NCBI RefSeq assembly: GCF_000472525.1
Contig: NZ_AWZT01000014.1
Location: 137 to 56,193, forward strand
Source of the DNA: Paraburkholderia dilworthii
Lineage (GTDB): Bacteria; Pseudomonadota; Gammaproteobacteria; Burkholderiales; Burkholderiaceae
Reading direction: 5' to 3'
DNA length: 56,057 bases
Shown one piece after another: positions 18,591 to 28,311 of the stretch (within the stretch, counting starts at the first letter, position 1; every line of letters begins with the position of its first letter). Position numbers and translations under genes: made by a program. Below the pieces are notes generated by a model. That model saw only the letters and a program-made list of their open reading frames with translations. It did no database searches and had not been told where the DNA came from.

Positions 18591-19154
18591 TTACGGCTGT
18601 TTGTGGGTCGCGGCCCAATCCTTCACGGCCTTCAGCGTATTCTCGACGTGCTTCTCGGGCGAAAGGCTCGTGTACTCGTAGATGATCTTGCCGTCCGGCG
18701 CGATCACGTACGACACGCGATTGGCCATCGAACTATGCATCGGCAAGCCCGCGTCGTATGCGCCGATCACTTTCGACTCCGCATCTGCTGCAACGGGGAA
18801 TTTGCTGCGGCACTCGCTCACCGAGAACTTGGTCAACGTGTCGATGTTGTCGTGCGACACACCGATCACGGTCGCGCCGTACTTCTTGTATTCGTCGACG
18901 GCTTCGGCGAATTCATGCGCCTCGATCGTGCAGCCCTTTGTGAAAGCCGCCGGGTAGAAGTACAGCACCACCGGTCCTTTCTTAAGCTCATCGGCAAGCG
19001 AATAGGTGTAGGTCTTGCCGCCGAGCGACGCCTGTGCGGTGAACTGCGGCGCGGCATCGCCCGGCTTGAGTGTTGCAGAAGCCGTCAACGAATAGGCGGC
19101 GAGCGCCGCTGACACGGCAGCGGCCAGCGCCGCCGATATGACTTTCCTCTTCAT
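18591..19154 (-). CDS. Exported peroxiredoxin (AhpC/TSA family)
   Basis: A 187-residue thiol peroxidase with a Sec signal peptide (residues 1 to about 27), so it should act in the periplasm against hydrogen peroxide or organic peroxides. ATG 19154 has AAGGA 8 nt upstream. The active-site block YFYPAAFTKGCTIEAHEF gives peroxidatic Cys75. The second Cys often found five residues later in Bcp/PrxQ proteins is absent (His80 instead). Another Cys at 115 (SVSECRSKFP) may be the resolving one. Downstream and likely co-transcribed is a small membrane protein. Confidence 0.85.
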   Translation of the reverse strand: MKRKVISAALAAAVSAALAAYSLTASATLKPGDAAPQFTAQASLGGKTYTYSLADELKKGPVVLYFYPAAFTKGCTIEAHEFAEAVDEYKKYGATVIGVSHDNIDTLTKFSVSECRSKFPVAADAESKVIGAYDAGLPMHSSMANRVSYVIAPDGKIIYEYTSLSPEKHVENTLKAVKDWAATHKQP

Positions 19155-19380
19155 CTGCTGATCCTTTGAGCGTTGATGCACACCGTTTCCGGGACGAGTC
19201 CACGGCCGCGCCGTTCCAGCGCACTTCGAGCACCTTGGAGCGCTTCGAAGCGCCTTTCAAGCGGCCCCAAGCAGCGTGAAGCCACACAGCCCGACATGAA
19301 CGGCCGGCCTTGCGCTCTATTGGACCACGTACACGAAAAAACGTGCGGCGTGCGGCGCCGGATGCAAGCATTGGCGCCCG
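19155..19380. other. Intergenic region with perfect palindrome
   Basis: This gap separates the start of the peroxiredoxin gene from the stop of the upstream EAL-HDOD gene on the same strand, so it should hold the peroxiredoxin promoter. A perfect 14-bp palindrome, GCGCTTCGAAGCGC, lies at 19240-19253 and could be a regulator site. Confidence 0.4.
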
Positions 19381-20718
19381 TTACGCGGCCGCTTCCTCCA
19401 CATGCGCGCCGAACCACGCGGCCGCGGAGAGATTGAGTTCGGCGAGTATTTCGGGCGTAAGCGCCGCGAATTCCGGCGGCGCATCGGGTCCGAGTGCGAT
19501 GGACGCCGCGTCGCCGCCCTCGCCTGCCACTTGCGCGATGCGCAGCAGTACGCCGAGCGGCCCGCGGCGCGTGACGATGGCTTCACGGATCTGCGGCGCG
19601 AGGCCGAGCTTTTCGAGCACGGCCTCCGGCGTGCTGCCGAGCAGCACATGCACGAGCGAAAAGATGCCGGTCATGAACGCGGCATCGGCGAATTCGTCGT
19701 CGGCGGGACGCATCCAGCCCGCCGCCAGTTCCATGAAGCGCGAACGGGTGCCGGCCAGTTGCACGAGCGGATCGGCGCGCCACGGCAATTCGCCGCTGTC
19801 CGCGTAGAGCAGCAGTTGCGCCCAGCGCGCGATCTGGCGCGTGCCTGTCGCGATGATCGCCTCGCGCAAGGACGCGATATTGCGTCCGAGACCGAATGCA
19901 CTCGAATTCACGAGCCGCAGCAGTTGCACGACAACGCTGGGGTTCAGCTTCAACTCCGCTTCGAGTTCGGCGATGCCCGCATCGCGCGACAGTAACGCAA
20001 GCAGGCGCAAGAGGCTCGGACGCGGCGAGCGGTTGCGCGGCGCGGCCAGCACCTGCGGCCGCGCGAAAAAGTAGCCCTGAAACAGATCGAAGCTGAGATC
20101 GCGCGCGAGCGTGAAGTCCTCGCGCGTCTCCACCTTTTCGGCGATCAGCGTCTTGCCGAAGCCGCGCATGGCAGCGGCGAGTTCGGGCAGATGCGCACGC
20201 TCCGTCTGCAAAAAGTCGATCTTGACGATATCGGCATGCGGCAGCATGGCGAGCAGTTCGTCGGACAGCTCGCTGACGTCGTCGAGCGCGACCTGGAAAC
20301 CGCTGCGTCTTAGCTCGCTCAGCCGGCGTGCGAGTTGCGCATCGAACTTCACGGTTTCGAGGATCTCGAGCACGAAGCGCTCGGGCGGCATCACGTGGAC
20401 GATGTCGTCGAACAGCATCGCCCGGTCGATATTCACGAAGCCGCGATGCCGTGCGAGCACGGCAGGCACGCCGATTCCGCCGAGCGCACGCGCCACCACC
20501 TGCGCCGTCGCCTGAGCGTCGTCGGTGACTTCGGCATAGTTATGCGCGCCGGCCCGAAACAGCAGTTCGTATGCGTTGAGCGCGCCGCGGCGATCGAGGA
20601 TAGGCTGCCGGCCCAGGTAGACGAACTGCGCGGCGGACGCCGGATCGGCGTCGTCGCCGGGCGAGTCGCGCACCTCGATGCGCCGGGCAGCGGCCCGGAC
20701 CAAATGAAGTTCAGACAT
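19381..20718 (-). CDS. EAL-HDOD (YuxH-type) signalling protein, copy 1
   Basis: A 445-residue protein with an N-terminal EAL-like domain (residues about 30-230) and a C-terminal HDOD domain (about 240-430), the YuxH layout. The EAL motif is degenerate: the glutamate site reads YELLFR, and the active-site loop reads LDDVSELSDE. Catalysis of cyclic-di-GMP hydrolysis is therefore unlikely, though binding is possible. The domain ends in FDLFQGYFFARP, as in true EAL proteins. The HDOD part keeps LKLNPSVVVQLLRLVNSS. It is divergent from the GGDEF-EAL gene and is a paralogue of the gene at 24523-25896. Confidence 0.88.
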   Translation of the reverse strand: MSELHLVRAAARRIEVRDSPGDDADPASAAQFVYLGRQPILDRRGALNAYELLFRAGAHNYAEVTDDAQATAQVVARALGGIGVPAVLARHRGFVNIDRAMLFDDIVHVMPPERFVLEILETVKFDAQLARRLSELRRSGFQVALDDVSELSDELLAMLPHADIVKIDFLQTERAHLPELAAAMRGFGKTLIAEKVETREDFTLARDLSFDLFQGYFFARPQVLAAPRNRSPRPSLLRLLALLSRDAGIAELEAELKLNPSVVVQLLRLVNSSAFGLGRNIASLREAIIATGTRQIARWAQLLLYADSGELPWRADPLVQLAGTRSRFMELAAGWMRPADDEFADAAFMTGIFSLVHVLLGSTPEAVLEKLGLAPQIREAIVTRRGPLGVLLRIAQVAGEGGDAASIALGPDAPPEFAALTPEILAELNLSAAAWFGAHVEEAAA

Positions 20719-21015
20719 GGATCATCGGTGCAGCTTTCGAAGAGTTGCGCGGCAGCGGCGTGCCGTCACCGCACAAAGGGTTTGCCGTATTAACGGACGC
20801 CCGGCAGCCGCACTTTAACGGAATCAGCCCCGAACTGGCGGCCACGGCGCCACCGCTCTCCCTTACAAAATGTTTTTCTCGCACATCCGCTAAAGATTTC
20901 GGGGCGCGGGTCGTTATCTTGTTCTGATGGGGCGGCCTGATAGCTTCGGCCGCCTTCACCAGGCGAACAGCAAGCCGCTCCGCCTGCAGACGAATACAGG
21001 TTGCCAGCGACAAAC

Positions 21016-22830
21016 ATGGAAGCGAACAGGATCACCGCGCCCCGCCGGGGCTCCTTGCGCACGGTCGTCGACCGGCTATTTGCGCTCGGCCGGCGCGTGG
21101 ATGACAAGCCGCAAGCAGGCCCGCCCTCACCGCCGCAGCTGGAGCAGGTGGTCGGCGCCGTCGATCTGCTCGCGCACGTGGACAGTGAACTGCGCTTTAT
21201 CTATGTGTCCGACGCGAGCCTGCGCTTTATCGGCTATCACCGCGAGTATCTGGAGACGATCTCGCTGCACGAACTGGTGGCCCACGCCGACGTGGCGCGA
21301 CTCGACGCGCTGCTCGCCCGCGCGTCGGCATCGGGCAATGTCGAGAAAGCCACGCTGGGGCTCATCAAGTCGCTGACCTACCCGATCACAGTCGAGTTGC
21401 GCGTAGTGCGCAGCAGCCACAACGGCATCGAGGGCTATGCGATCGCCGGCTTCGACGTGTCCGCCTGGCGCGCGAGCGAGGAGCGCCTGATCCAGGCGCT
21501 GCATCTGGATCGCCTGACCAATCTCGCCAACCAGTCGGCGCTGATTCCCGCCGTGCTCGAGGCGCAACAGCAAGCGGATGCGCACGGCACGCCCGCCGCG
21601 CTGCTGCTGCTCGACATCGACGATTATCAGCGCGTGAACCGCGCGCTCGGCTACGACGCCGGCGACGAGATGCTGCGCGACACCGCGCGGCGTCTCACGA
21701 ACATGACGAGCTCGAACGAAACTGTGGCGCGTGTGGCAAGCGACGAGTTCGCGATTCTCGTCAAGCCCGCCGCGAACCGCACCGACGCAGCCGCCGCCGC
21801 GGAAGCACTGGCGCGGCGTCTCTTGACCGCGATCCAGCAACCGTATGTATTCAGCGGCCAGCAAGTGCATCTGTCGGCGAGCATCGGCATTGCGCTTTAT
21901 CCGGATGTGCGTCACGCCAACGACACCGCCGCACACGACACGCATCTGCTGCGCTGGGCCGACCACGCGTTATTGCAGGCGAAGGCAGCGGGCGGCAACA
22001 CGCTCGCGTTCTACGTGCCCGACGACAATCCTGCCGACGCCGAGCGCCTGAAACTGGAGGCGGATCTCTACGACGGTGTGCGCAACGGCGAGTTCTCGCT
22101 ACACTTCCAGCCGATCACGAGCAGCCGAACGCATGGCGTGGTCGGGGTCGAGGCGCTGATCCGCTGGCTGCATCCGGTGCATGGTCTCGTGCCGCCGTCG
22201 ATGTTCATTCCGCTTGCGGAATCGATCGGCCTCATCAACTTCCTCGGCAACTGGGTGCTGAAAATCGCGTGCATGCAGTTGATCCAGTGGGACGCCAAAG
22301 GCATTTCGCTGCAATACGTCGCGGTCAACGTGTCGCCCCAGCAGTTTCGCGATCCGCGCTTCAAGGACGCCGTGCGCGAAGCGATCGACCTGACCGGCAT
22401 CGACCCGCGGCGCCTTGTGTTCGAGATCACCGAAAGCCTGCTGATGCACGACCCGGCCCACGCGAAAGTATTGCTCGAGGACCTGACGGCGATGGGCATC
22501 CGCTTCGCCGTCGATGATTTCGGCACCGGCTATTCGAGCCTGGCTTACCTGCAACGGTTTCCCCTTGCGAAGCTCAAGATCGACAGGAGTTTTGTCGAGA
22601 ATCTGCTAACCTCCCGAAACGACCAGGCGATCGTCAGCGCGGTGGTCGGCCTCGCTCAGACACTCGACCTGGAACTGGTCGCGGAAGGCGTCGAAACGGA
22701 AGCACAACGGGCCCTGCTCACCGAGATGGGATGCGACCACATTCAAGGCTGGCTCGTCTGCAAGGCGTTACCGTCCGACGAACTGGCGCAGCGTTTCGAA
22801 GCGCGCTCGCTTCATCTGCACAGCGCGTAG
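21016..22830 (+). CDS. PAS-GGDEF-EAL protein, likely cyclic-di-GMP phosphodiesterase
   Basis: A 604-residue cytosolic protein with a PAS-like sensor (residues about 45-150), a GGDEF domain (about 155-330) and an EAL domain (about 345-600). The GGDEF signature is ASDEF (241-245), so diguanylate cyclase activity is doubtful. The EAL domain looks complete: EALIRW (E379), NVSPQQF, FEITES, DDFGTGYSSLAYL, LKIDRSFV and AEGVET are all present. This predicts hydrolysis of cyclic-di-GMP to pGpG, with the degenerate GGDEF perhaps sensing GTP. The start could be ATG 21016 or TTG 21001; neither has a strong ribosome site. It is followed by an HDOD gene on the same strand. Confidence 0.9.
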   Translation: MEANRITAPRRGSLRTVVDRLFALGRRVDDKPQAGPPSPPQLEQVVGAVDLLAHVDSELRFIYVSDASLRFIGYHREYLETISLHELVAHADVARLDALLARASASGNVEKATLGLIKSLTYPITVELRVVRSSHNGIEGYAIAGFDVSAWRASEERLIQALHLDRLTNLANQSALIPAVLEAQQQADAHGTPAALLLLDIDDYQRVNRALGYDAGDEMLRDTARRLTNMTSSNETVARVASDEFAILVKPAANRTDAAAAAEALARRLLTAIQQPYVFSGQQVHLSASIGIALYPDVRHANDTAAHDTHLLRWADHALLQAKAAGGNTLAFYVPDDNPADAERLKLEADLYDGVRNGEFSLHFQPITSSRTHGVVGVEALIRWLHPVHGLVPPSMFIPLAESIGLINFLGNWVLKIACMQLIQWDAKGISLQYVAVNVSPQQFRDPRFKDAVREAIDLTGIDPRRLVFEITESLLMHDPAHAKVLLEDLTAMGIRFAVDDFGTGYSSLAYLQRFPLAKLKIDRSFVENLLTSRNDQAIVSAVVGLAQTLDLELVAEGVETEAQRALLTEMGCDHIQGWLVCKALPSDELAQRFEARSLHLHSA

Positions 22831-22921
22831 CGGTGCGGGTCAAGCGCTTACGCAGCGGCACAAGCCGGCCCGAGGCCGGCGTGGCATTCATTGGAACATG
22901 TATGGCTTTTGCGGGAATCAC

Positions 22922-24379
22922 ATGGTAAAGGCGGCTGTGCTCGACCGGCTCTGGACGCGAATGAGCGAGCGCGGCGATTTCCCCATGCTGTCGCAGTCGC
23001 TGCGCACCACCATGACGGCGATGAACAACGACGACCTCGACTTCACCGGCCTCGTGCAAGTGGTGCTCTCGGACTTCGCGCTCACGCAAAAAGTGCTGCG
23101 GCTCGCGAACTCGGCCATGTATATGGCGTTCGGCGGCAATATCACGACGGTGTCGCGCGCGCTGATGGTGCTCGGCATGGATGCCGTCGGCCATCTCGTC
23201 GTCGGCCTGAAGATCGTCGATCACTTTCATCACAGCGCGCCGCGCCGCATCGACGCGAAGCTCGAACTCAACCGCACGCTGCTGTCGGGCTGCGTCGCGC
23301 GCAAGCTGACCGAGCGCGGCGACCTGCGCGCTGGCGAAGAAGCGGTGGTCTGCACGCTGATGCGGCAAATCGGCAAGCTGCTGGTCGTGTTCTACCTCGA
23401 TGCAGAGTGGGACCAGATTCGCCGGCACATCGAAACCGGCACGCTGGAAGCGGATGCGTGCGTGCTGGTGCTCGGCGTGACCTTCGACGAAATCGGCGCC
23501 GAGGCCGCGGTGCGCTGGCGCCTGCCGGACATGATCCGCTCGGGCATGGGCGAGTTCGATCCGCAGGACACGGAACAGCCGCGCCAGGTGCAGTGGCTGC
23601 GCGCCATCACCAATTACTCGACGGCGGTTGCGGACGTCCTCACGCAGCAGAACGTGCCCGACTTCGAGCGCGAGCAACGTATCGCGGAGCTCGCGCAGGA
23701 ATATAGCCGTGCGCTCAACACCGATCCGGAAGTGCTGCTGGAAATGAGCGTCGCGCTCGCCCGCGAGGAAGGCGGCGACGGCGTGATGCGCGAGATCGTC
23801 GAACTGCGCGCGAACGCCGATGCGATGGCGCGCGAGGCGCTGAATCCGGAAGCGCGCATCGCGGCAGGCGTCGAAGACCTGCGCGCACTGCCCGACAGCA
23901 GCGCGCTTGCGCCAGCGCTCGGCATGGCGTCGGAAACCGTGCTCGCAGCGCTCGGCTTTGCGCGCACCGTCGTGTTCGTCAAGCACAGCAACGGCACCTT
24001 CCGCGCGCGCCTCGGCCTCGGCCCGAAGATCGACGCGGCATTGCCGAAGCTCACGTTCGGTTCCGCATTCGAGCCCGACGTGTTTCACCTCGCGATAGCG
24101 AATTCGGTTGGCATCTTCATTGAAAACGCGCGCGATCCGAAGATGGTCGCACGGCTGCCCGAATGGTTCCGCCGTTCATTCGACGACGCCCGCGCCTTCG
24201 TGCTGTTACCGGTGGTGGACGAAACAGAGCAGACTGTCGCGCTGCTTTACGGCGACTGGTCACACACTCAGGAGCCTCGCCGCATCTCGCAGAAAGAGAT
24301 GAGCGTGCTGAACGAACTGGCCAGGGAGTTAGGCCGTTTTTTCGGCCTGGGGCAAATGCGGGAAATGGAGACGATGTAA
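22922..24379 (+). CDS. HDOD domain protein with C-terminal GAF-like region
   Basis: A 485-residue protein. The N-terminal HDOD domain (about 15-230) is a metal-free relative of HD phosphohydrolases, with landmarks VQVVLSDFALTQKVLRLANS and VSRALMVLGMDAV. A middle helical part is followed by a GAF-like region (about 330-485) ending in ELARELGRFFGLGQM. HDOD proteins are scaffolds or regulators in chemotaxis, motility and cyclic-di-GMP signalling. ATG 22922 has GGGA 7 nt upstream; ATG 22898 is an alternative. Its start is 91 bp after the GGDEF-EAL stop, so the two may form an operon. Confidence 0.85.
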   Translation: MVKAAVLDRLWTRMSERGDFPMLSQSLRTTMTAMNNDDLDFTGLVQVVLSDFALTQKVLRLANSAMYMAFGGNITTVSRALMVLGMDAVGHLVVGLKIVDHFHHSAPRRIDAKLELNRTLLSGCVARKLTERGDLRAGEEAVVCTLMRQIGKLLVVFYLDAEWDQIRRHIETGTLEADACVLVLGVTFDEIGAEAAVRWRLPDMIRSGMGEFDPQDTEQPRQVQWLRAITNYSTAVADVLTQQNVPDFEREQRIAELAQEYSRALNTDPEVLLEMSVALAREEGGDGVMREIVELRANADAMAREALNPEARIAAGVEDLRALPDSSALAPALGMASETVLAALGFARTVVFVKHSNGTFRARLGLGPKIDAALPKLTFGSAFEPDVFHLAIANSVGIFIENARDPKMVARLPEWFRRSFDDARAFVLLPVVDETEQTVALLYGDWSHTQEPRRISQKEMSVLNELARELGRFFGLGQMREMETM

Positions 24380-24461
24380 AGACGTGGCGTGATCGCTGAT
24401 CACGGTGCGTGAGTTTCCAGTTTCTGCATTTGCCCGACGCCAGACTTTTACAAGCCCGATT

Positions 24462-24496
24462 CGCGATGCCGGCGTGCACTGCATGCCGGCATCGCG
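24462..24496. terminator. Hairpin between convergent genes
   Basis: A perfect 12-bp stem (CGCGATGCCGGC pairs with GCCGGCATCGCG, loop of 11) sits between the convergent HDOD and EAL-HDOD genes. No long T-run follows on either strand, so it is a probable bidirectional terminator or an mRNA-end protecting hairpin. Confidence 0.5.
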
Positions 24497-24522
24497 CAAG
24501 ATTTCGGCCTCAATCCTCAGCC

Positions 24523-25896
24523 TCAATCCTCGATTCTTTCCAGGCCTTCCGCGCTGCGATCCGCGACACCTGCCCACGCGCCGGCCGCGAGCCCCATCTG
24601 AGCGACCTCCTCCACCGTCAGCGGTGCAAGCTGTGCGCAAAGTGCGGCAAGCTCGCCCCACGAACCGTTCTCCAGCGCCTCGACGGTGCTCAGTAACAAA
24701 CCGAGCACGCCCTCGCGTTGCAAAATCGCCGCCTGGATCGGACGTGAGAGCGTCAGCACATTCAACGTGCTTTCGAGCGAGCCGCCGAACACTGCGTCGA
24801 CGAATGAAAACACGCCGGTCAGAAACGCCGCGTCGGCTTCGTCGCGGCCGGCTTCCGGCAAGCGTTCGATGGCCAGTTCCATGAAACGCGCGCGAGTCGC
24901 AGCGAGTTGCAGCAAAGGATCGTCTTCGAGCGCGACCTTGCGGCCGTCCGCATAGAGCAGCAACTGCGTCCAGCGCGCGATGCGGTCGGTGCCGGTCGCA
25001 TTGATTGCATCGCGCAACGTCGTCACTTTATGGCCGACCGCCAGGCCGCTCGAATTCGCCAGCTTCATCAAATGCATCACCAGCACTGGATTGAGCTTGA
25101 ACTCCGCTTCAAGCTGCGCGACCGTGGGCTCACCCGCGAGCAATTGCAACAGATTCAGCAGCGCATGGCGCGGCGCGCTCACGCGACGCGTCACGGAGGT
25201 TTGCGGACGCGCGAAGAAATACCCCTGGAAGCGGTCAAAGCCCAGGCCATGCGCCGTTTCGAAGTCGGCTTGCGCGTCGAGGCCCGATGCGATCAGCAGC
25301 TTGCCTGCCGACTTGAGCACGCTTGTCAGTTTCGGCAACAGCGCGGCGGGCGCGCACGTAATGTCGATCTTGATGGCGTCTGCATAAGGCAGCAGCTTCG
25401 CGAAGGTCTCGTTGGGCTGCGTCACATCGTCGAGCACGAAACGGTAGCGCCGGCCGTGCAAGAGCACGATGCGTGCGATCAGTTCGTCATCGACTTGCAT
25501 GTCGGGCGGCAGTTCGAACAGGAAGCGCTCGGCGGGCAGCCGCTCGATTGCGTCGTCGAACAGCATGTCCCGGCTCGTGTCGATGTATGCCGGATGCCCG
25601 GTCAGCGCGCCCCGCACATTGCCGTGAATGAAGCTGCGGATGATCGCGCGCGCTACGCGTTGCGCGGGCGTGGGCGCCGGGCCTGCCTTGGCGGTGGCGT
25701 CATCGGCGTCGCTTTCAGCGTCGGCGTGGAGGTCGGATAGCGCGTCTGCCGGCAATTCCGGCGCGCGTATCTTGAGCTCATAACCGCACAGCATGCCGTC
25801 CCGATTGAGGATGGGTTGCCGCGCGAAGCTGGCGTTCAACTGCTCTTCGTCCGTGGCGCCCGCATGGCCCGGCTTTTCGACTGCAATGGTGCTCAT
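24523..25896 (-). CDS. EAL-HDOD (YuxH-type) signalling protein, copy 2
   Basis: A 457-residue paralogue of the gene at 19381-20718 with the same layout: degenerate EAL (residues about 25-240), then HDOD (about 245-440). The EAL glutamate site reads YELKIRAPEL, and a unique Asp/Ala-rich loop follows (LHADAESDADDATAKAG). The EAL-type ending FDRFQGYFFARP and the HDOD block FKLNPVLVMHLMKLANSS are kept. Catalysis is unlikely. It converges on the HDOD gene. Two such paralogues within 6 kb suggest an old duplication around the GGDEF-EAL/HDOD pair. Confidence 0.88.
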   Translation of the reverse strand: MSTIAVEKPGHAGATDEEQLNASFARQPILNRDGMLCGYELKIRAPELPADALSDLHADAESDADDATAKAGPAPTPAQRVARAIIRSFIHGNVRGALTGHPAYIDTSRDMLFDDAIERLPAERFLFELPPDMQVDDELIARIVLLHGRRYRFVLDDVTQPNETFAKLLPYADAIKIDITCAPAALLPKLTSVLKSAGKLLIASGLDAQADFETAHGLGFDRFQGYFFARPQTSVTRRVSAPRHALLNLLQLLAGEPTVAQLEAEFKLNPVLVMHLMKLANSSGLAVGHKVTTLRDAINATGTDRIARWTQLLLYADGRKVALEDDPLLQLAATRARFMELAIERLPEAGRDEADAAFLTGVFSFVDAVFGGSLESTLNVLTLSRPIQAAILQREGVLGLLLSTVEALENGSWGELAALCAQLAPLTVEEVAQMGLAAGAWAGVADRSAEGLERIED

Positions 25897-26137
25897 TCTG
25901 ATCCCCCGCGAGGCGCCGCCCCGGCGCCTGTTGCTGTCTTGTGGCTGTCTTGTGCTGTTTTTGCCGTTACGGCTACACGGACTGCGTGCGGCCTTATCTT
26001 ATCGTTTGCGGCGTCGTGCTTGCGACAGCAGCGCTGTCCGGCGATTTTAGCGCAGGCTGTCTCGCGCGGGCATGTCGGGAAAACAATATCGGCAAAAAAG
26101 TCGCGAGCGCGGAAAACGCGCATCCCGATGTCTCGAA

Positions 26138-26168
26138 TAAAAAACGGCCGCAACTAGCGGCCGTTTTC
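26138..26168. terminator. Rho-independent terminator of the amino-acid-binding protein gene
   Basis: A perfect 11-bp stem (AAAACGGCCGC / GCGGCCGTTTT, loop AACTA, 26141-26167) follows the stop of the minus-strand binding protein. On the minus strand the stem ends in six T residues. The A/T flanks make it potentially bidirectional. Confidence 0.8.
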
Positions 26169-26192
26169 ATTGGGGCGTCAAGGCGTAACGCG

Positions 26193-26993
26193 TTACTTGA
26201 GCACCACCTTCACGTCGAAGTATTTCGCCGCGAAACGGTCGATCGTGCCGTCCGCCTTCAGTTCCTTCAGCGCCTGGTTCAACGCATCCTTCAACGCCTT
26301 GTCGCCCTTGCGGATGCCGAAGCCGACGCCTGCGCCAAGCAGCTTTTCGTCGCTGACGGGGGGACCGGCGAACTCGAAGCCCGCGCCTTGCGGCTTCTTC
26401 AGAAAGCCTTTCGACGCAGCCTCAGCATCCTGGAACGATGCATCGAGACGCCCCGACGCGAGGTCTGCATAGATCTGGTCTTGCGTCTGATACGGCACGA
26501 CGTCGACGCCCGCCGGCGCCCAGCGCGCCTTCGCATACGTCTCCTGAATCGTGCCTTGCAGCACGCCGACATGCTTGCCCTTCAACGAAGCCGGCGTGGG
26601 CTGCAAGCCACTGCCCTTCTTCGCGATCATCTGATTCGGGATCGTGTAGATGGGGTCCGTGAAATCCACTGCCTGACGACGCTGCTCGGTGATCGTCATG
26701 TCCGAGTTGATCGCGTTGAACTTGCGAGCCTGCAATGCGGGGATCAGGCCGTCGAACGAATTCTCGACCCACACGCACTTTGCCTTCAGCTTCGCGCAGA
26801 CAGCATTGCCGACATCGATGTCGAAACCCTGCAACTCGCCCGATGGCGACTTGGATTCGAACGGCGCATACGACGCTTCGACGCCGAAGCGCACTTCCTT
26901 GATGTCCGCCGCGACTGCGGAGCCTGCCGTTACTGTTATCGTTGCGGTCGCGAATAGCGCGAGCGCAGCCATGTTTCGCCAATTCATCTTCAT
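26193..26993 (-). CDS. Basic amino acid ABC transporter substrate-binding protein (HisJ/AotJ type)
   Basis: A 266-residue periplasmic protein of solute-binding family 3. ATG 26993 has GAGGA 10 nt upstream and opens a signal peptide ending near AVAADI (residue 28). The mature part has the family's landmarks: FGVEASYAPFESKSPSGEL, GFDIDVGNAVCAKLKAKCVW, NSDMTITEQRRQAVDFTDPI and the C-terminal DGTIDRFAAKYF. The family delivers arginine, ornithine, lysine or histidine to HisQMP-type importers. It sits behind the ast operon on the same strand, 279 bp after astE, and is about 11 kb from hisQMP, which lacks its own binding protein. It is therefore the likely partner. Confidence 0.9.
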   Translation of the reverse strand: MKMNWRNMAALALFATATITVTAGSAVAADIKEVRFGVEASYAPFESKSPSGELQGFDIDVGNAVCAKLKAKCVWVENSFDGLIPALQARKFNAINSDMTITEQRRQAVDFTDPIYTIPNQMIAKKGSGLQPTPASLKGKHVGVLQGTIQETYAKARWAPAGVDVVPYQTQDQIYADLASGRLDASFQDAEAASKGFLKKPQGAGFEFAGPPVSDEKLLGAGVGFGIRKGDKALKDALNQALKELKADGTIDRFAAKYFDVKVVLK

Positions 26994-27272
26994 TGCGGGT
27001 GTTCCTCTGCGGTATTGAACAAGACGGAGCCGAATCCGGACAGGCATGATTGCCGCGCCAAAAATGCGATTCAAACTCGTGCGGCCGATGTGGTGCAGCG
27101 CAGCAGCCGCGAGGCGGAGATTGTACAGGCGGCTCGGTCGCGCCTGCGGGCGTGCCAGCAAAGGCACCATTCGAAACGCGGATTCAAGCTCGCGTGCAAA
27201 GCTGCAACTCGATGTCGCGTCCACGCAAAAAGATGAGCGTCAATGCGGCTGCCCCTCACGTGAATGACGCAG

Positions 27273-28289
27273 TTAGACGAGCTTCGACAAAGTGTCCTGC
27301 GTCGTCTCGATCACCATCAGTCCTGCCCGCAGGCCCGGTTTGACGGTCGCGTTCGGGAACACCAGCCGCTCTTCATCGTGTTGCACGACGTAGCGATAGT
27401 CGCCATCGCGTGCGAGCACGATGCCCTTGCCGAACGGCGTGAAGTTCGCGACATCTGGCGCGACCAGCAATTCGAACGCTTCGCTTCGCTTTGTGATCTG
27501 ATCGATCACGGTGAAAGCGCGCGGCAGTTCCGCTTGCGCACTGCCGTTCGTGCCCGCAAGCAGATGGCGCAACGCACGATCCGCGCCGACGAAACGCATC
27601 AGGTCGTTCTGGCCGAACGGCCGGACTTTGCCCAGTTCGAGCGTGCACGCCGCGGCTTCGCAGGTTTGCGCGGTGAAATGCGAATACGTGTTGCCCTTTG
27701 TGGTGTGCAACAGCACCGCGCTGATATGCGCTTGACCGAGCCACTCGAACATCGCGCGTGAAAACAGCCTGCCGGTGTGCGGCAGCAGCGCGAATCGTTC
27801 GAATGCCGATGCGCGGATGGCCGTATGCATATCGATATGCCAGCGCGCGCCAGGCTGCCGTGGCGCGGTGGCGAAGAACTGCGTCGCCGCCTGTTCGAGC
27901 GCGGCCGCACGCGGTGCTTCGTGACTGTGCGGCAGTTGCAGATGCCGCCCGCTGAACAGGCGGTTCAGATCGTCGTCGCGATAACGGCACGCGTCGCGCA
28001 TTGCATCGACGTTGCCGAGAATCACCAGCAAGCGGCACGTCAAGGCCGCCTCGTCGCGTGCGATGTCGCGCACGAGGTAAGACAGCAGTTCGATGGGCGC
28101 GGTCTCGTCGCCATGCACGCCCGCTGACGCGAGCACGCTACGCGTGTCCGCTGTGAGCCTGGCGGGCTCCATTAGCAGTACGCCGTCGTCGAGCCACGAC
28201 CAGCGCACGCCGCCGGCGCACGTGCCTTGCGTTTCGTTCGCGGCTGGCCGCGTGCCTGCAAGCGTATAGGCGAGGAAATCGTTCAACAT
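27273..28289 (-). CDS. astE: Succinylglutamate desuccinylase
   Basis: The last enzyme of the arginine succinyltransferase (AST) pathway: it hydrolyses N-succinylglutamate to glutamate and succinate. The 338-residue zinc enzyme belongs to the AstE/AspA carboxypeptidase-like family. Expected zinc ligands are visible: His59 and Glu62 in [11 protein letters not shown] and His155 in HIDMHTAIR. The likely catalytic Glu218 lies in [15 protein letters not shown] 28289 begins [12 protein letters not shown]; the frame is open upstream but overlaps astB out of frame. It starts 22 bp after the astB stop, consistent with one operon. Confidence 0.93.
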   Translation of the reverse strand: MLNDFLAYTLAGTRPAANETQGTCAGGVRWSWLDDGVLLMEPARLTADTRSVLASAGVHGDETAPIELLSYLVRDIARDEAALTCRLLVILGNVDAMRDACRYRDDDLNRLFSGRHLQLPHSHEAPRAAALEQAATQFFATAPRQPGARWHIDMHTAIRASAFERFALLPHTGRLFSRAMFEWLGQAHISAVLLHTTKGNTYSHFTAQTCEAAACTLELGKVRPFGQNDLMRFVGADRALRHLLAGTNGSAQAELPRAFTVIDQITKRSEAFELLVAPDVANFTPFGKGIVLARDGDYRYVVQHDEERLVFPNATVKPGLRAGLMVIETTQDTLSKLV

Positions 28290-28311
28290 CGCGAGTCGCC
28301 CGTCACCGCGC

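Noticed and set aside
22718..24088. 456-codon minus frame opposite the HDOD gene
   Set aside because: Antisense to a clear HDOD protein; His/Arg-rich shadow with no motif.
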